Source: Saxidomus purpurata (Eukaryota > Mollusca > Bivalvia > Venerida > Veneridae). From it: a stretch of 64,000 nt of DNA. This document shows positions 1 through 11,496 of the stretch, in pieces. The stretch is from assembly GCA_022818135.1 (NCBI GenBank), contig JAFMSR010000019.1, positions 2,313,461 to 2,377,460 of the forward strand. Reading direction: 5' to 3'. The notes under the pieces are model-generated. The model did no database searches, had not been told where the DNA came from, and worked only from the letters and a program-made list of their open reading frames with translations. Position 1 is the first letter of the stretch. Each line of letters begins with the position of its first letter. Position numbers and translations under genes: made by a program.

Positions 1-203
1 TACGTAATGTAACATTAAAGTAATAATTGTTTGTTTTACGTAGTCTTTCAATACATTGTTTAACATAGCAGCGAAGGTGTTAATCCGACGGGTATTGTTT
101 TAAGAACTATGTTCCTTTCTGTCCTGTTTTTTTTATATTTTACTTTTGTTCAACGAATGGTTTGGCATAAATTTTTACTTTAAACTGAAAAATAGTATCT
201 TAC

Positions 204-558
204 CTTCCGACTTAGAAAGCACGAATAGATATACCATAACGAAAAGAGAAATAAGGAGTAAAATAGTCATTGCCACCAATAAACCAATACATATCCGCTT
301 TGTAACAAATCGTGCAATCTTGTTTCTAACGACTCTTTTGCACACTTGTGTGTTGTTTTCGTCATCTTTGGGATCTGTTGGATTATTGTATATTGGAGTG
401 ACGTACATGGTAGGTTCCTCAAGCGAATCATATATTCCTGTTATAGGAGCATCACGTTCTCCAAGTGATTGGAATTCACTACCTCTAGATTCCAAATTAA
501 ACGCAACATTGTCATCCAGAACATTGTAAACTGCTATTTCGGAGCTAGTGTTTTCCAT
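204..558 (-). CDS. Gene L, exon 1: cytoplasmic tail and transmembrane segment of a type II FReD-family receptor
   Basis: First coding exon of a gene that continues beyond the left edge. It starts at the ATG of MENTSSEIAVYNVL and encodes 118 residues plus one base. Residues about 1-70 are acidic and hydrophilic with three conserved tyrosine motifs (YNVL, YDSL, YVTPIY). A basic stretch (CKRVVRNK, TKRIC) then precedes one hydrophobic span of about 23 residues (IGLLVAMTILLLISLFVMVY). No signal peptide precedes the span, so the predicted topology is type II, N-terminus inside. The exon ends at a good donor (GGAAG|gtaaga, GT at 203-202) in phase 1. Close copies are at 16,389-16,746 and 33,562-33,916. 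Its downstream exons are outside the window, so the link to a FReD domain is inferred from genes A and B. The match to FIBCD1 is one of layout, not proven homology. Confidence 0.75.
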
Positions 559-3500
559 GATTATCAGCTTTTAAAAATGAACAATTTCATCAAGCCCATG
601 AGAAGTTTCGATGTACTTATCATATTTTTAAAGTTTGGCTTTCAAAAATATCTTGTTCGAAGTACACGCCACCTAATATGAGTGGCGACTTTGAGCAGAA
701 TTAGTTGTTTATATATATGTTGTGGTTTACATCAAATCTTCAGTTAAGTAGAAAATAATCAGGAAGAACGCAACAATAGAATCGCTACTTTATTCAAGTT
801 GAATATGAAGTATACCTTTTTAAGTAGAAGACCAAGAGAATTGTGCATTTCGTGAAAGAGGTTAAATCTACTTTATTGGTAAAATATGCGAGTTACATTG
901 TACTCTGTCCAAATAGCTTAAATATATAACACTTTGAAATCTCGGTTTAACGCTTAAATGAACATTAGGTTCTAGTACTTGACATTATCTTGGTTACTTT
1001 TATCTAAAGCCGCATGGAAGTACAAAGTCATATAATAAATTGTTTTGCAACCAATATGATGCCAAGAAGTGTGATTCAGCTTGTCCAAAGTTTTAAATTT
1101 CATACGTCAACATTATGTGGTTCTAAATAGAATGCTATATCAGTAAACTTTCTGGTCTGAAAGATATAAAACGCGTTTTAAAATGTACACGGTCAATCCA
1201 CAATGTCTTAAACGTGAGGAAAGGTGATAACAAATATGTTTTTGCTTGCTATGATTTTAATGTATTGTTTTATTTGAATTGGGGTGTGAATTGCAGGGGC
1301 ACTCCATATTTTAAAGAAGAACACACAGCGAAAATGTCTATTTTAGCGCAAATAATCAACATAGAGACCTTCTGTAACAAATTGCTATTTACCAATAAAT
1401 TGTACAACGACATTTTTACATAGATTATTGAATTTGAATGGTACTGTAATATGTTCTAAAACGCTTATTTTAACGTTGATCACTGGAATGCATAGCTCAA
1501 ACATTTTAAATAAATTTTGTAATAACACATGCAAATGATATTATATCATTTACTCTTTTCAAGTTTTTTTATTTTGACACTAATTTTAAGAAGTATCTCC
1601 TTGAACGTTTTGTGGAAACAATCAAGAAAATATAGGCCAATCCAACTGAAACAACTTGATTGTTCTTTACGATATGTAAATATTTATGAACGTTATAGAA
1701 GAGAACGTGTATTGCAAAGCAATGAATACATCGACAGACGCATACGTTAAAGACCTATATTTCCCTTCGATGATACAATGGAAAATAATGCAATGACATT
1801 TTTCTTGCTGATTGAGAAATAGGTACATGTAATGGGCTAATAATGAAATATGACAGGACCGTTTTATTTTGGTTGGTTGTATCGCTCGATTTTTTTGTGT
1901 TAAGTAGTATTCACTCTCGCGAGGGGAATATGTCTATATAACAATCATCTATAGCGATACAACCAATCACAATATACACGATAATCAGCACATGACAACA
2001 ATAATATCAACCTTGACATTAGATAATACTTAAAACAAAATAATTCAACCGTTAAAACACATATTACATGTTTGAATGACTTATGAAGACGTTACACAAA
2101 CATATGTGAGACATTACGATTAAAGCAACATTGGAGCAGAATTCCGTGCTTTGAAAGTACATTGAATTTCACCTTAAACTGTGTATTTTCTCTATCGAAA
2201 ATTATAAATGAGAGAGATAAGCAAGTTAGATATAATAAATGTATAATAAAAATAACTGTTTGGGGCCCTGTTTTGATGGCAAACTCGTGATTTTGAAAGC
2301 TCGACGGCAAAAGTTTTTTAACAAAGGTCCGCTTATTAGATCATAGTAGAAATTTCATGTAACTTTTCCCACAAAGGATTTTATTTGAATGATTTGAAAC
2401 ATTAATTTATTATTCATTCTAATATAAACCCCGTATTGTAAACGGCCGAATAAAAGAGACACTTGGCAATATTAGAAACGGAATAATATCCCTTAAATCG
2501 GTGTTTGTTATCTGATAAACAACGATCTGTCATTCTGCTGCCCAACATAAATAAAAAAATCCATTTTTGTGGTAGCAGAACTCCAAATGAAAATGTTGCG
2601 TTTTAGACAATGAACAACGTTTGACCGCATATTATCACAGGATTTGTATATATGACAGTAATATTTTCGACAGCATGTAACATAAAACAATTGTTTACTC
2701 TACTTTTCGTTATATAAATGATGATAACATTTTCAATTATTCTCGTGAATGACTCATTTCAATAATTCAATTATTTTTCAAAATATAAATTTCACAAAGA
2801 TTAGTAGAGAAATATAATTTTAAAGTAAATTTAATGCGTGAATGTATTTGTCGGCTATCAAACTGCGAAGTATTTGACGTGAAAATTACCCAATTTGTAG
2901 TACTTGTTTCCCTGTAAGTAGGTCCTATAAAAACGCTTTCACGGTCTCAAATCGTGTCAGGGAGTAATTTCTTTAAACATATTATGTTATAATGCTAACT
3001 ACTCAGAAACAATTAATCCGGTCATGATCATCTTTTAGAAAGAATTGTTATCTAAGTAGGAATAAGTACATTTGTATTTCAATTACTTAATCTTGACACG
3101 AACTATATATTAGTTGACCCGAGCTCAATAGCCGAAGTTAAGCCCTTCAAATGTACATTAAGACTATGTTATTTGTTTCACATGTTACTCGGCACGACAT
3201 TGTCAGCTGTACTTAAATAAAGTAGCCCTAGCCGCTGTATCCGTGACAATGTTGCATCAAGCAGCACGTATGAGAATGAATGACAACCGCGATGAGAAGC
3301 GGTATTCAAAAACACCAACTATCTTGTCTTGTCATGGTGCCTCAAACATGTTCTCAGCTGAAACGCTCGGCACTTCAATATCATGCTCGTAAAATGTAAT
3401 CATCGCCTAAGTGCTGTCACAGGACAAGACACAATTAAAACGAAATGAAAATAGTACATAAGTGATGAACCTGAATATGAAGCTTTGAGTACAATCTTGT

Positions 3501-3879
3501 CTGTTTTAAATCAGCTTAACTCAATGTAACCTGTTTGAAAAGATAAAAAATCCAAATGCTCTTCACTTTTTTTGTTCAGTTTCTCTAGACGTTAATTGGA
3601 AAGATGAACGAACATATTGTTGATATCTTCTAAAGTGTCTGACCAATTTGATTTAACTGAAAATTATTCTATCTATATTTGTTTACTTTCTCTATGAAAA
3701 CATACTTAGGTATACTGTAAAACAAACTGTAAAACACTAAATAGACTAAATCCATTATGATTTTTGCAGGAATGGAGAATTATTCATATTTCCAAACCGT
3801 GCTCTCATATCTGACTGACTTGCAATACAAATATGTATTTACAAAACATACTGTTTTATTAGACCGACTAACGTAAATA

Positions 3880-4440
3880 TCACAATTAAAACCGAACGAT
3901 TTTTATTTGTCGATACAATTTTGGTAAATTAATCTTGCACTAACGCTAGCTGTGCCGTATAATTTACGTGTGTCGAGACATGGGCTAGTATAGTTATTTT
4001 GAATTTACACAATTTTAGACATGTGAGTAAAACCGTACAACTTTCGTGTGCCAAGACAACGATCAAACATTAATCTTACGGTTACGCTAGTAGAAATACC
4101 GTATCTATTCAAACCGTACAATTTACGTGTGTTGGGACAAGGTAAATGTACTATGTCTTGCGTAAAAATGTTAGTGAAAAACGTACAATAAAAGTGTCAA
4201 AACAGGTTCAATAGTCAGAAATTTCACATCTATGCTAGCGTAAATAGGTAAACTTACTAAAACCGTACACTTAACGTGTATGGAGACAATGACAGTATAA
4301 TATTATTAAACTAACTCTAGCGTAAATATGTCAGTAAACCCGTTCAATTATTGCGTGTCGAGAAAACGTTAGTATAACGCAAGCGTACATGTATGTTAGT
4401 AAAACCGTACAATTTACGAGTACCGAGACAAGTGTACAAG
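3880..4440. repeat. Degenerate minisatellite, left copy
   Basis: About eight diverged units of roughly 65-75 bp, recognisable by the recurring phrases 'aaaaccgtacaatttacgtg', 'tcgagacaa' and 'ctagcgtaaat'. The array is repeated almost unchanged at 40,310-40,865 inside the duplicated segment. No coding potential was seen. Confidence 0.7.
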
Positions 4441-4904
4441 TACCAGTGTACTTAAATTTAACTAGTTGTGAACATTTAATCTATCATTCGCCTCTTCAAA
4501 TACTATTTTCCAGATAATGTAAACCGGGCGATGTTTGCGATGATTTGACTTTTGCTATTTTTTCGAAGATTCATTTATTTGGTAATTGAAAACATTCGCG
4601 AAATATTCCTTTCACTTAAACTATAACTAGATAATTATCCTTCTCAAATCTTAAATTTGCGTGAACGTCTATCTGCTATCAAACTATAAAATTTCAGCAC
4701 GAAAAAAGACGCAATATAGAGTATGGTGATTTCGCTAGAATATTTCAATAGTTACATGCACACGAGGAACGAGAGAATAAAAGAAAAATATTACAAACGG
4801 ATGTATTTTAAAGAAACATTTTTGCATATTGTGAATAAATGTAAATTAATGGGAATAAAATTTCATGGATATTTGTTGAAAATGCAATTGCGCGTGTATT
4901 TGTA

Positions 4905-5265
4905 GTCGCGGAATCATTAAGACGATTATTCTGACAAAGTTTCGCGAAAATCCGATGGAAAATGCAGTCTGTATTGCGTAAACATGTTTTTTTTTCTTAC
5001 ATCTGAGCTTGTACTCTAGTTGTACACCCGAGATTACCCATATCTTAGTAATCAATAAGACAATCACCCTGACCAAGTTTCTTGAAGATCTGATGGAAAA
5101 TACAGCTTGTATTGCATACAAATTTGACATAGTGACCTACTTTTTGATCCGAGATGACCCATATTCGAAGTCGTCCTGAAATTCTTTACAACAGTCTTTC
5201 TGACGAAGAATTGCAAAGATCCGCTGGAAAATGCAATCTGTATTGCGTTAACATATTTTTCGTCA
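4905..5265. repeat. Three-unit tandem repeat of about 130 bp, left copy
   Basis: Three units share the core 'ctgacaaagtttc', 'gaagatc.gatggaaaatgca' and 'tctgtattgcgt'. The unit resembles a dispersed repeat common in bivalve DNA (recalled, not searched). The same block recurs at 41,332-41,695. Apparent minus-strand reading frames through it are repeat translations, not genes. Confidence 0.65.
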
Positions 5266-6355
5266 TATTTTGAAAAAGTCTTCATCTTCATTTTAGCAAT
5301 TTTAGTAGAGGGCCATGAGCAGTATTTACAGAGAATAAGATTTTTTAAATATTTTTTTACATAGAATACATTTAGAAAACAGGCACTTCGCATCAGGCGA
5401 GCTTAAACACTAAAAACAATTTCAAAGAATGCAAAAGAGAAACGATTAATAAATTGTAAATAAAGTTTGAATGAACATTGAAAAGGATGGCAATACACTT
5501 TTGTATGTGTGTTATTTATAGAACAAAATCCTGACACAAACACATAAATGGTAATCTTATGAATTCCTGTTACAGCGGGCAACTTTTATTACATAATTGT
5601 GTCCTTCAACTGTTCCTTAATTGTCTCCAACGCAGGATATTTTTCAAGTGAATCTCTCTAAAAACTATCAAAATACCGTTCTGATTCATTGCATATAAAC
5701 TTTTTATTTTAAGTATATACATTGTACATATATTAAGGTAATTTTAACATATAGCCCTCGTCGTTTAAACTCTCTGCAAAATTTGATCCACCTCTACACA
5801 CTTTTACCAAAGAAAGATTTGATAGAAAACAAACACAGTCATTCAGTTTGACGAGACCGGTGGACAAATACTGGGAAAGAAACTGCTTTAGCATATTTCA
5901 TCCAGATAATAGTTGAATATTAATGTGTTCAAACATTTATCTTCGTAAATCCAACACATACAAAACAACGACATATAAAAGATAAAAAACGTATATCTAA
6001 GACATCATTCCTTACTACAATGTATATACATGTCTGAAGTGTCGTAATTAGACGTTAAAACTTGCTTCAATGTATATATCAAGCTGTAAATGGCAATACA
6101 AAACTTAATACATGTGTATCTTATTTCAATAATTTCCCACATATTTACTACACGTGTGAGGATTTACTGTTTTTTGAAGATTCTGTCCATTTTGATCCTA
6201 AGACTGAAGTTTGTGTTTTAAATTAAAGTTCTGATTAGTTGCACCGCAATTTTGTCACATTACTGCTACGGAAAACAATGAACTGAACCTTTCACCAAGA
6301 ATCAGCGTTATCAAAGAAGACGATGCTGACTTTCGAAACACTTTACATGTAATGT

Positions 6356-6618
6356 TCACCGAAACATCATCTTTGAAGTTTTCAGGGACAAATAGTAATC
6401 TTCAAGTGCGAAGTAAGTCATGCCTGCAGTGAAATGATAGTCCGAGTATTTTCCTGGAACCGCATAATGCCCGTTTAAGTTAGTTCCTCCACATTTTTCA
6501 TACCACCAAGCACCATGCATATCCTTGGCACAATTGTGACTTTCTAACATTTCCGCGTCGTGATCATAAGTTGAAAATCGACAACCTTTGTTTAACATAA
6601 GTCCGTAATGCCAGAATT
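6356..6618 (-). CDS. Gene A, distal copy of the terminal FReD exon
   Basis: C-terminal part of a fibrinogen-related domain, 87 codons including a TGA stop. It follows a clean acceptor (ttcag|AATTC, AG at 6,620-6,619) with phase-1 entry, exactly like the proximal terminal exon at 7,087-7,358. It keeps the family landmarks: CRFSTYDHDAE (Ca-site-like), CAKDMHGAWWYEKC (last Cys pair), NLNGHYAVPG and a KMMFR end. The ATG upstream of the acceptor is not a start codon but part of the intron/acceptor. No separate set of upstream FReD exons lies between it and the proximal copy, so it is either an alternative last exon of gene A or an unused duplicate. It differs from the proximal copy by about a quarter of residues and lacks the RAL tail. 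A near-identical copy sits at 42,784-43,046. Confidence 0.7.
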
Positions 6619-7086
6619 CTGAAGCCATTTAAAAATGCAGGCGTATTATTAACCCTTAAACTTGTGATATGATTTCTTTGCATAATAGTAAACAAAAGGT
6701 ACAAAAAAACAACATAAGATGGACTGCTAGCTTGCAACCCACATCAGTGGTGTTTGTACTCCCTGAATGAGACTTGCCCTACTCTTAGCCTCATACAATA
6801 CTTGCAAATGCATAACTAAACACACTCAACAACGAAACCGTTTTCAAAATGCATTTCACACATTATTAATACAATTGTAAGCTAGAGTTTTGATTCTTTT
6901 GATTCTTTTGATGATTTTTTTTCAATTGTGTCCGTTCAGAATGAAAAAGTGTTGTTGTTTCTAATTTTAATGTCCTAATTAGTAGCATCGCCATTTTGTC
7001 ACTATACTTTACGGAACAAAATGAATTGAACTTTCAACTAAGAATCAGCGTTATCAAGGAAGACAATGTGTATGACCTTCGAAACA

Positions 7087-7358
7087 CTATAGTGCTCGCC
7101 GAAACATCATCTTTGAAGTGTTAAGAGACAAGAAGTTCTTTTCAAGTGGGAAGTAAATCATGCCTGCATCGGCATGATAGTCGGACTGTGTTCCTGGAAC
7201 GGCGTAATGTCCGTTTAAGTTAGTTCCTCCACAGTTTTCATACCACCAGGCGCCATGCATATGCTCAGCACAGCTGTGACTCTCTAACATATCCGCGTCG
7301 TGATCATAAGTTGAAAATCGACAACCTTTGTTTAGGTTAAGTCCCAAATACCTGTATT
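7087..7358 (-). CDS. Gene A, proximal terminal FReD exon (C-terminus, stop TAG)
   Basis: Last coding exon of gene A, 90 codons including the stop. The acceptor is ggtttcag|AATACAGG (AG at 7,360-7,359); entry in phase 1 matches the donor at 8,448, so the first codon GAA is split across the junction. The exon carries GCRFSTYDHDAD, which sits where FReD domains bind calcium, then CAEHMHGAWWYENC with the two C-terminal cysteines, NLNGHYAVPG, and a final beta-strand segment ending FLSLNTSKMMFRRAL. These match the standard FReD order and spacing. Known FReD proteins (ficolins, FREPs, FIBCD1) use this region to bind acetylated or other glycans; ligand binding here is inference only. The in-frame ATG upstream is intronic. 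Confidence 0.85.
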
Positions 7359-7849
7359 CTGAAACCATTTAAATATTTAGGCGTATTACTAACCCTTAAA
7401 CTTGTGATATGATTTCTTTGCATAGTAGTAATAAAAAGGTACAAAAAAGTAAAGTATCTGCTTATAAGATGAAGATGAAAGCACTGAGGGTGATTGCCGA
7501 AGAACATTATTACATGTATGTAGTTTATTCCTAAGTAAACATGAAATACTCTTTAAAATTCAAGTCTTTTAAAGTGAAGTTAAATTCTGATAGAAAATTA
7601 ACACAAAGATCGTTAACAACATGAGGTGGACTGCTAGCTTGCAACCCACATCATTGGTGTTTGTACTCCCTGAATGAGACTTTCCCTACTCTTAGCCTCA
7701 TACAATACTTGCAAATGCATTACTAATCATACTCAACAAAAAACCGTTCGTCATAATGCATTTCACACATTATTAATACAATTGTGAGCTAGAGCTTTGA
7801 TTCTTTTGATGAATTGATGATTTTTTCAATTGTGTCCCTTCAGAATGAA

Positions 7850-8010
7850 AAGTGTTGTTGTTTCTAATTTTAATGTCCTAATTAGTAGCATCGCAATTTT
7901 GTCACTATACTTTACGGAACAAAATGAATTGAACTTTCAACTAAGAATCAGCGTTATCAAGGAAGACAATGTTGACCTTCGAAACACTATAGTGCTCGCC
8001 GAAACAAAAG
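7850..8010 (-). pseudogene. Truncated third copy of the terminal FReD exon and its 3' flank
   Basis: The sequence repeats the 3' flank and last few codons of the terminal exon (compare 6,950-7,110). Homology stops abruptly after 'gtgctcgccgaaaca', where the exon body is replaced by 'aaaggggagatt'. The unit from about 7,620 onward also repeats 6,720 onward. It is a partial tandem duplication with no usable acceptor or FReD core. The equivalent scar is present in gene B at 25,130-25,257, so the truncation predates the gene duplication. Confidence 0.7.
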
Positions 8011-8447
8011 GGGAGATTAAAAGTGACTGCAAGAATATTATTAGGGTGAACAATGAAAGCAGTATTCGTTCACATTGTTTGGTCTGTTCAGAATAGATAA
8101 TTAAAAAAAAACGTATTTATGATAAACATCGGGTGTAGGACCACAAAATGAGGAAATGGTCTCACATGTGAATTTTTTTACACTACATGTAAACACTGCA
8201 CGACTAGTTTTTACATTTGTCGAAGGTTTAACAAATAGGATAAAATTATTTCACATTTGAGCTAGGGTTAGGGTCTCACATGTGTCGAACGATTTTACAT
8301 TATAGGAAGAAATCATTTTCCACTTTGGGTCCTACGATCGGGATAAAATGTTAAAAACAAACACATTTTATCAACCGACATTCCTTTGGAAACAGTGACA
8401 TTGTGATAATATTCTATCGTCAAAACGCATTAAAACGAACAATATAC

Positions 8448-8609
8448 CCATGTTGCTTTCGCCATTTTCGAAGTTTATGGTATAATCTGGACTCTCAGCG
8501 AGTTTAAAATTCTGAAATGTTTCGAATACTGTAGTGTTATCAGCAGATAACACATCAATTCTTAGCTCCGTCGTGTCCAGGGAAACCAGTTCTTTAATTA
8601 ATCGGAGAC
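8448..8609 (-). CDS. Gene A, third FReD exon
   Basis: Internal exon of 162 nt between acceptor tttag|GTCTCC (AG at 8,611-8,610) and donor ATGG|gtatat (GT at 8,447-8,446); it enters and leaves in phase 1. It encodes GLRLIKELVSLDTTELRIDV, then a stretch ending TFQNFKLAESPDYTINFENG. This is the middle FReD segment, which in most family members reads like GLxxIxxLT...ELRVDL...FxVxxxxxxYxL. No disruptions were seen. The intron downstream toward the last exon holds the truncated terminal-exon copy. Confidence 0.85.
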
Positions 8610-8999
8610 CTAAATTTAAACATGAAACATTAAATTCAGGTTGATTATAAAATACGTAAGTAAAATGATCGGTTTACACTATCAAACACAACAGACTGAC
8701 ACACAGAAAAATTGAGAGATCCAACACTGAAAGAAAGTAGCATATAAGGTACCCATTGCAGTTTAAATATCAATCGTATAAAAGCAACACTCTTTCAAAG
8801 GTCAGCAAGTAATGGTCAAGAAATAGATATTTTAAGCGCATCACAAAGATCCGGAGGACATTAAATTGCAATGATATTCTTTTCATCCTTGATTTAACAC
8901 ACAGTCACTCACTGGTCGAATTTGAGTTATCAATTTCAAAGTATCGAGCGACAGCTATCTCAAATTGTAATATACAGAGTGCTGTCCATTGTACCATCA

Positions 9000-9310
9000 A
9001 TTGAAACTGATGTACCGATTCCATCAAAATGCAAACATCCCCAAAACACGTCCCTTACCATCGAAGTTCTTTCAATGTTACCATAGTAACCTATACCCTT
9101 AGGTAAACAGTCTTAGTCCTTCATACACACATACACTTTCTTGTTCTTACTGATCAAAATGGAAGTTTCGTCACTGAACATAACATTTATCCACTTTCTA
9201 TCACCCGTCCGTCCAAATTTTCGCAGCAAACTTCAATCTTTCTTTCTCTATTCACGTTTGAAATGGTGGTTACTTTTGAAAATCGTCTCTGTTTAAACAC
9301 TTCCTCAAAT
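9000..9310 (-). pseudogene. Tc1/mariner-type transposase relic in an intron of gene A
   Basis: On the minus strand one reads a decayed DDE transposase: KVTTISNVNRERKI, then FGRTG and WINVMFSDETSILISKNK (around the second catalytic Asp), then after a break VFWGCLHFDGIGTSVSIDGT, the typical SVMVWGC...G...I.GT block. Frames are broken and the ends are not clear. The same relic lies at the same place in gene B (26,280-26,560), so it is an old passenger duplicated with the gene. Confidence 0.7.
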
Positions 9311-9892
9311 AATTATCTACTTCCAACTGACGGATGTCCTGATTGATAAATATTGATTTAACTGTTTAACGACAGGTCCAATTCTGAAGTGTTTACCTTC
9401 TTTTCCATTTCGCCAAACGAAAATGTTGCCACTCGTCCCTGTCATAAGTCTCTTTAACTAACAGTATCTTTTCACTTTTAGACTGTTTAAGCGATCTTAC
9501 AAATATGAAATTGTATGCCGAATTTAACCCGCTTTAATTTCGCTTATTGTCCCGTGATGTTGTCTCAAAGAAGAAGGCAAGGTATCAATCCTTTTTGTCG
9601 GATTGCTTATTATAGTGCGCGCGGTTGCTGTACAGTCAAACCTGAGCTTACGGCCCCTTTTGAATAAAGGTCAATCGATGAATCAAGGCAAGTCTTTCAG
9701 AATCCGATATTGATAGACAAGAACAATTTGACCAACGAGTAAAGGTCACCTGTCATCAAAGGCCACATTTGGACTTCCAAAAGGATGAACTTTGTTTACA
9801 TGTTTGACTGTTTTTGCAATGTTCAGAACAAATTGTTACATTGGAGGTTTCATTCTAATTTGTGTGAAAATCTTACAAGACTTCCTACGTAC

Positions 9893-9989
9893 CAAGCCAA
9901 AATTCCCCATCTAGACTTCCGAATCCGTTTTCATACTCTGAAAAATTTCTGTAGAAATCAACGGACCCATCGTAACGGTATTGAAACAA
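9893..9989 (-). CDS. Gene A, second FReD exon
   Basis: 97-nt internal exon, acceptor ctttcag|TTGTTTC (AG at 9,991-9,990), donor GGCTTG|gtacgt (GT at 9,892-9,891). It enters in phase 0 and leaves in phase 1. It encodes [15 protein letters not shown] and [18 protein letters not shown], the most recognisable FReD block (normally [16 protein letters not shown]....EFWLG). Joined to the exon before it, the domain reads [14 protein letters not shown] without a gap. No lesion seen. Confidence 0.9.
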
Positions 9990-10435
9990 CTGAAAGAAAA
10001 GTAAGAGTATATAAAGTTCGATGCGCCAAACGTACAGATATTTTTTTGAAATATTAATTAGCCAAAATAGAGAAAACTATGGCTTTAGACATGTTGTAGA
10101 TTTGATAATGTTGCATGACTTTTGAATTTAAAATTCGCAAATATGAAATAAAAATTTCGACATTATTTTGACTTTGCAAAAGGGAAAATTCGTGACTATA
10201 TATATATTTAGCAAGCAGGTCTTGATTAGACATGAAACATGAAACATGTACTACATGAAGCAACATATGTACATGTACAACACTAGTAGGAAGTAGTGAG
10301 GAAGAAGACACTTAACACAATCAGAGCTTCTGCCTTACTTTTAAGGTTGAATGTTGAAGTTCATTTATAACATTTGCTTTTAATAATTTGGCCAAAACTG
10401 TAAGTTAGAGATAAATAAAACGTATTCGCTGATAC

Positions 10436-10569
10436 CGTCCATCCTCCTCCACTTGTGGTCATATCACAATACACTTGTCTTTGTTGTCGACTTTTCCATG
10501 TTGTAATGGAATAAATACCGTCGTTTGTTATACCGCCTCCGTTTAAGAGGTCAAGACAGTCGTTTAACT
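10436..10569 (-). CDS. Gene A, first FReD exon
   Basis: 134-nt exon opening the fibrinogen-related domain. Acceptor tttttcag|AGTTAAACG (AG at 10,571-10,570), phase-1 entry; donor GGATGGACG|gtatca (GT at 10,435-10,434), phase 0. It encodes [20 protein letters not shown], then the [13 protein letters not shown] signature, supplying the first two FReD cysteines. Phase-1 entry lets it splice to the CCP exon at 11,497 or, as gene B suggests, directly to the TM exon. Confidence 0.9.
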
Positions 10570-11496
10570 CTGAAAAATATTACGTTAATGTAAAAGCATT
10601 AAGGCATATCAGATATATTTTGACACTGTTGTATGTATCGCTTTCATATAATATGTAGCCCATTATCCCATTTTGAAACATGCTTACGCAGACAATCTCT
10701 ATTCTGTCTGTTACGGGTAATATTAATTTCAATACTCCAATATCAGGTTAAATATTGCTAAAAAGAACCCGCCAGTCACTGACCTATATGTTTATGCATT
10801 TATGCTTTACATATTTTTAAAAGAACCCATTAGGTAAAGATTAAATTCAGATTTAACTGATTGTTATTGTTGACGCATTTTCTCCTCAAACATTTTTATA
10901 TAATATATATTTCAGAAAAAAAAAGTTATTTATAGATGGATATTTTATACAGATTTGCTTCGCAGTTATAGTCTAGAAATTATCATTTTACACATTTGTG
11001 TTAACATGATTCAGAAAAATATGTTAATTATCGGCAACGATTTTATATTTGCTGGGCTTTTAAAAAATGCCTTTTAATACATAAATATATTTCAGAAATA
11101 AAAAGTTATTTTGTTCATTTACTCACCATTTACACAGAGCAAAAAGCATCACTTGTGTAAAATATATTACACAAATATATACACACAAATTACATAGCTA
11201 ACCCCATTGTAAGATTTTACATAGAGTACCTTATTAATAGTACTAGTAATAAAGTCACCTTTTGCATATTCATTGCCTAATTTGTTACCATGACTATCGT
11301 TTAATATAAAACATGTAATAAACTGTATAAACATGAAGTGTCGCTCGTAGCAGTGGATTTGTCATTCCCTGATTACGCAACAGGAAGAATTGAAAGAAAG
11401 GTTAGGTAAAGATCTTTTAGAATCGGTCCCATAGAGATCAGCTTAAGATCCAATACGTCATAGGACAGTGGAACTGAGGTAAAAACATACGCTTAC
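10570..11496. other. Intron between CCP and FReD exons of gene A
   Basis: AT-rich intron sequence, collinear with about 28,035-28,670 in gene B but longer, with an extra segment between about 10,830 and 11,090. No coding potential recognised. The part from 11,272 onward starts the 2 kb unit that is duplicated with the CCP exon. Confidence 0.5.

Larger units (their letters stand above)
1..6811. repeat. Left copy of a large segmental duplication
   Basis: This segment matches 33,360-43,238 in the same orientation. It begins at the window edge with 'tacgtaatgtaacatt', also found at 33,360, and carries the first exon of one receptor gene and the last exon of the next. From about 3,340 to 6,811 the two copies run at a constant offset of about 36,428 with only scattered substitutions; between 600 and 3,300 they differ more and have small indels. 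The right copy holds two large insertions missing here, so this copy shows the empty sites near 1,005 and 3,326. Apart from the annotated exons and tandem repeats I see no convincing gene in 559-6,355. Confidence 0.9.

Noticed and set aside
175..558. Extension of the TM exon past KSEG (KILFFSLK end)
   Set aside because: A strong donor (GGAAG|gtaaga) precedes it in all three copies, so those residues are intron translation.
2092..2310. A 72-codon minus-strand frame that stays open in both duplicates (also 37,219-37,440), with a 3-base indel
   Set aside because: Differences between copies are mostly amino-acid changing and there are no motifs or splice signals; chance survival in young duplicates explains it.
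7087..7368. ATG-initiated 93-residue protein
   Set aside because: The ATG overlaps the acceptor region (atggtttcag); phase and domain order show that this is the last exon of a larger gene. The same applies at 6,628, 24,627 and 43,056.
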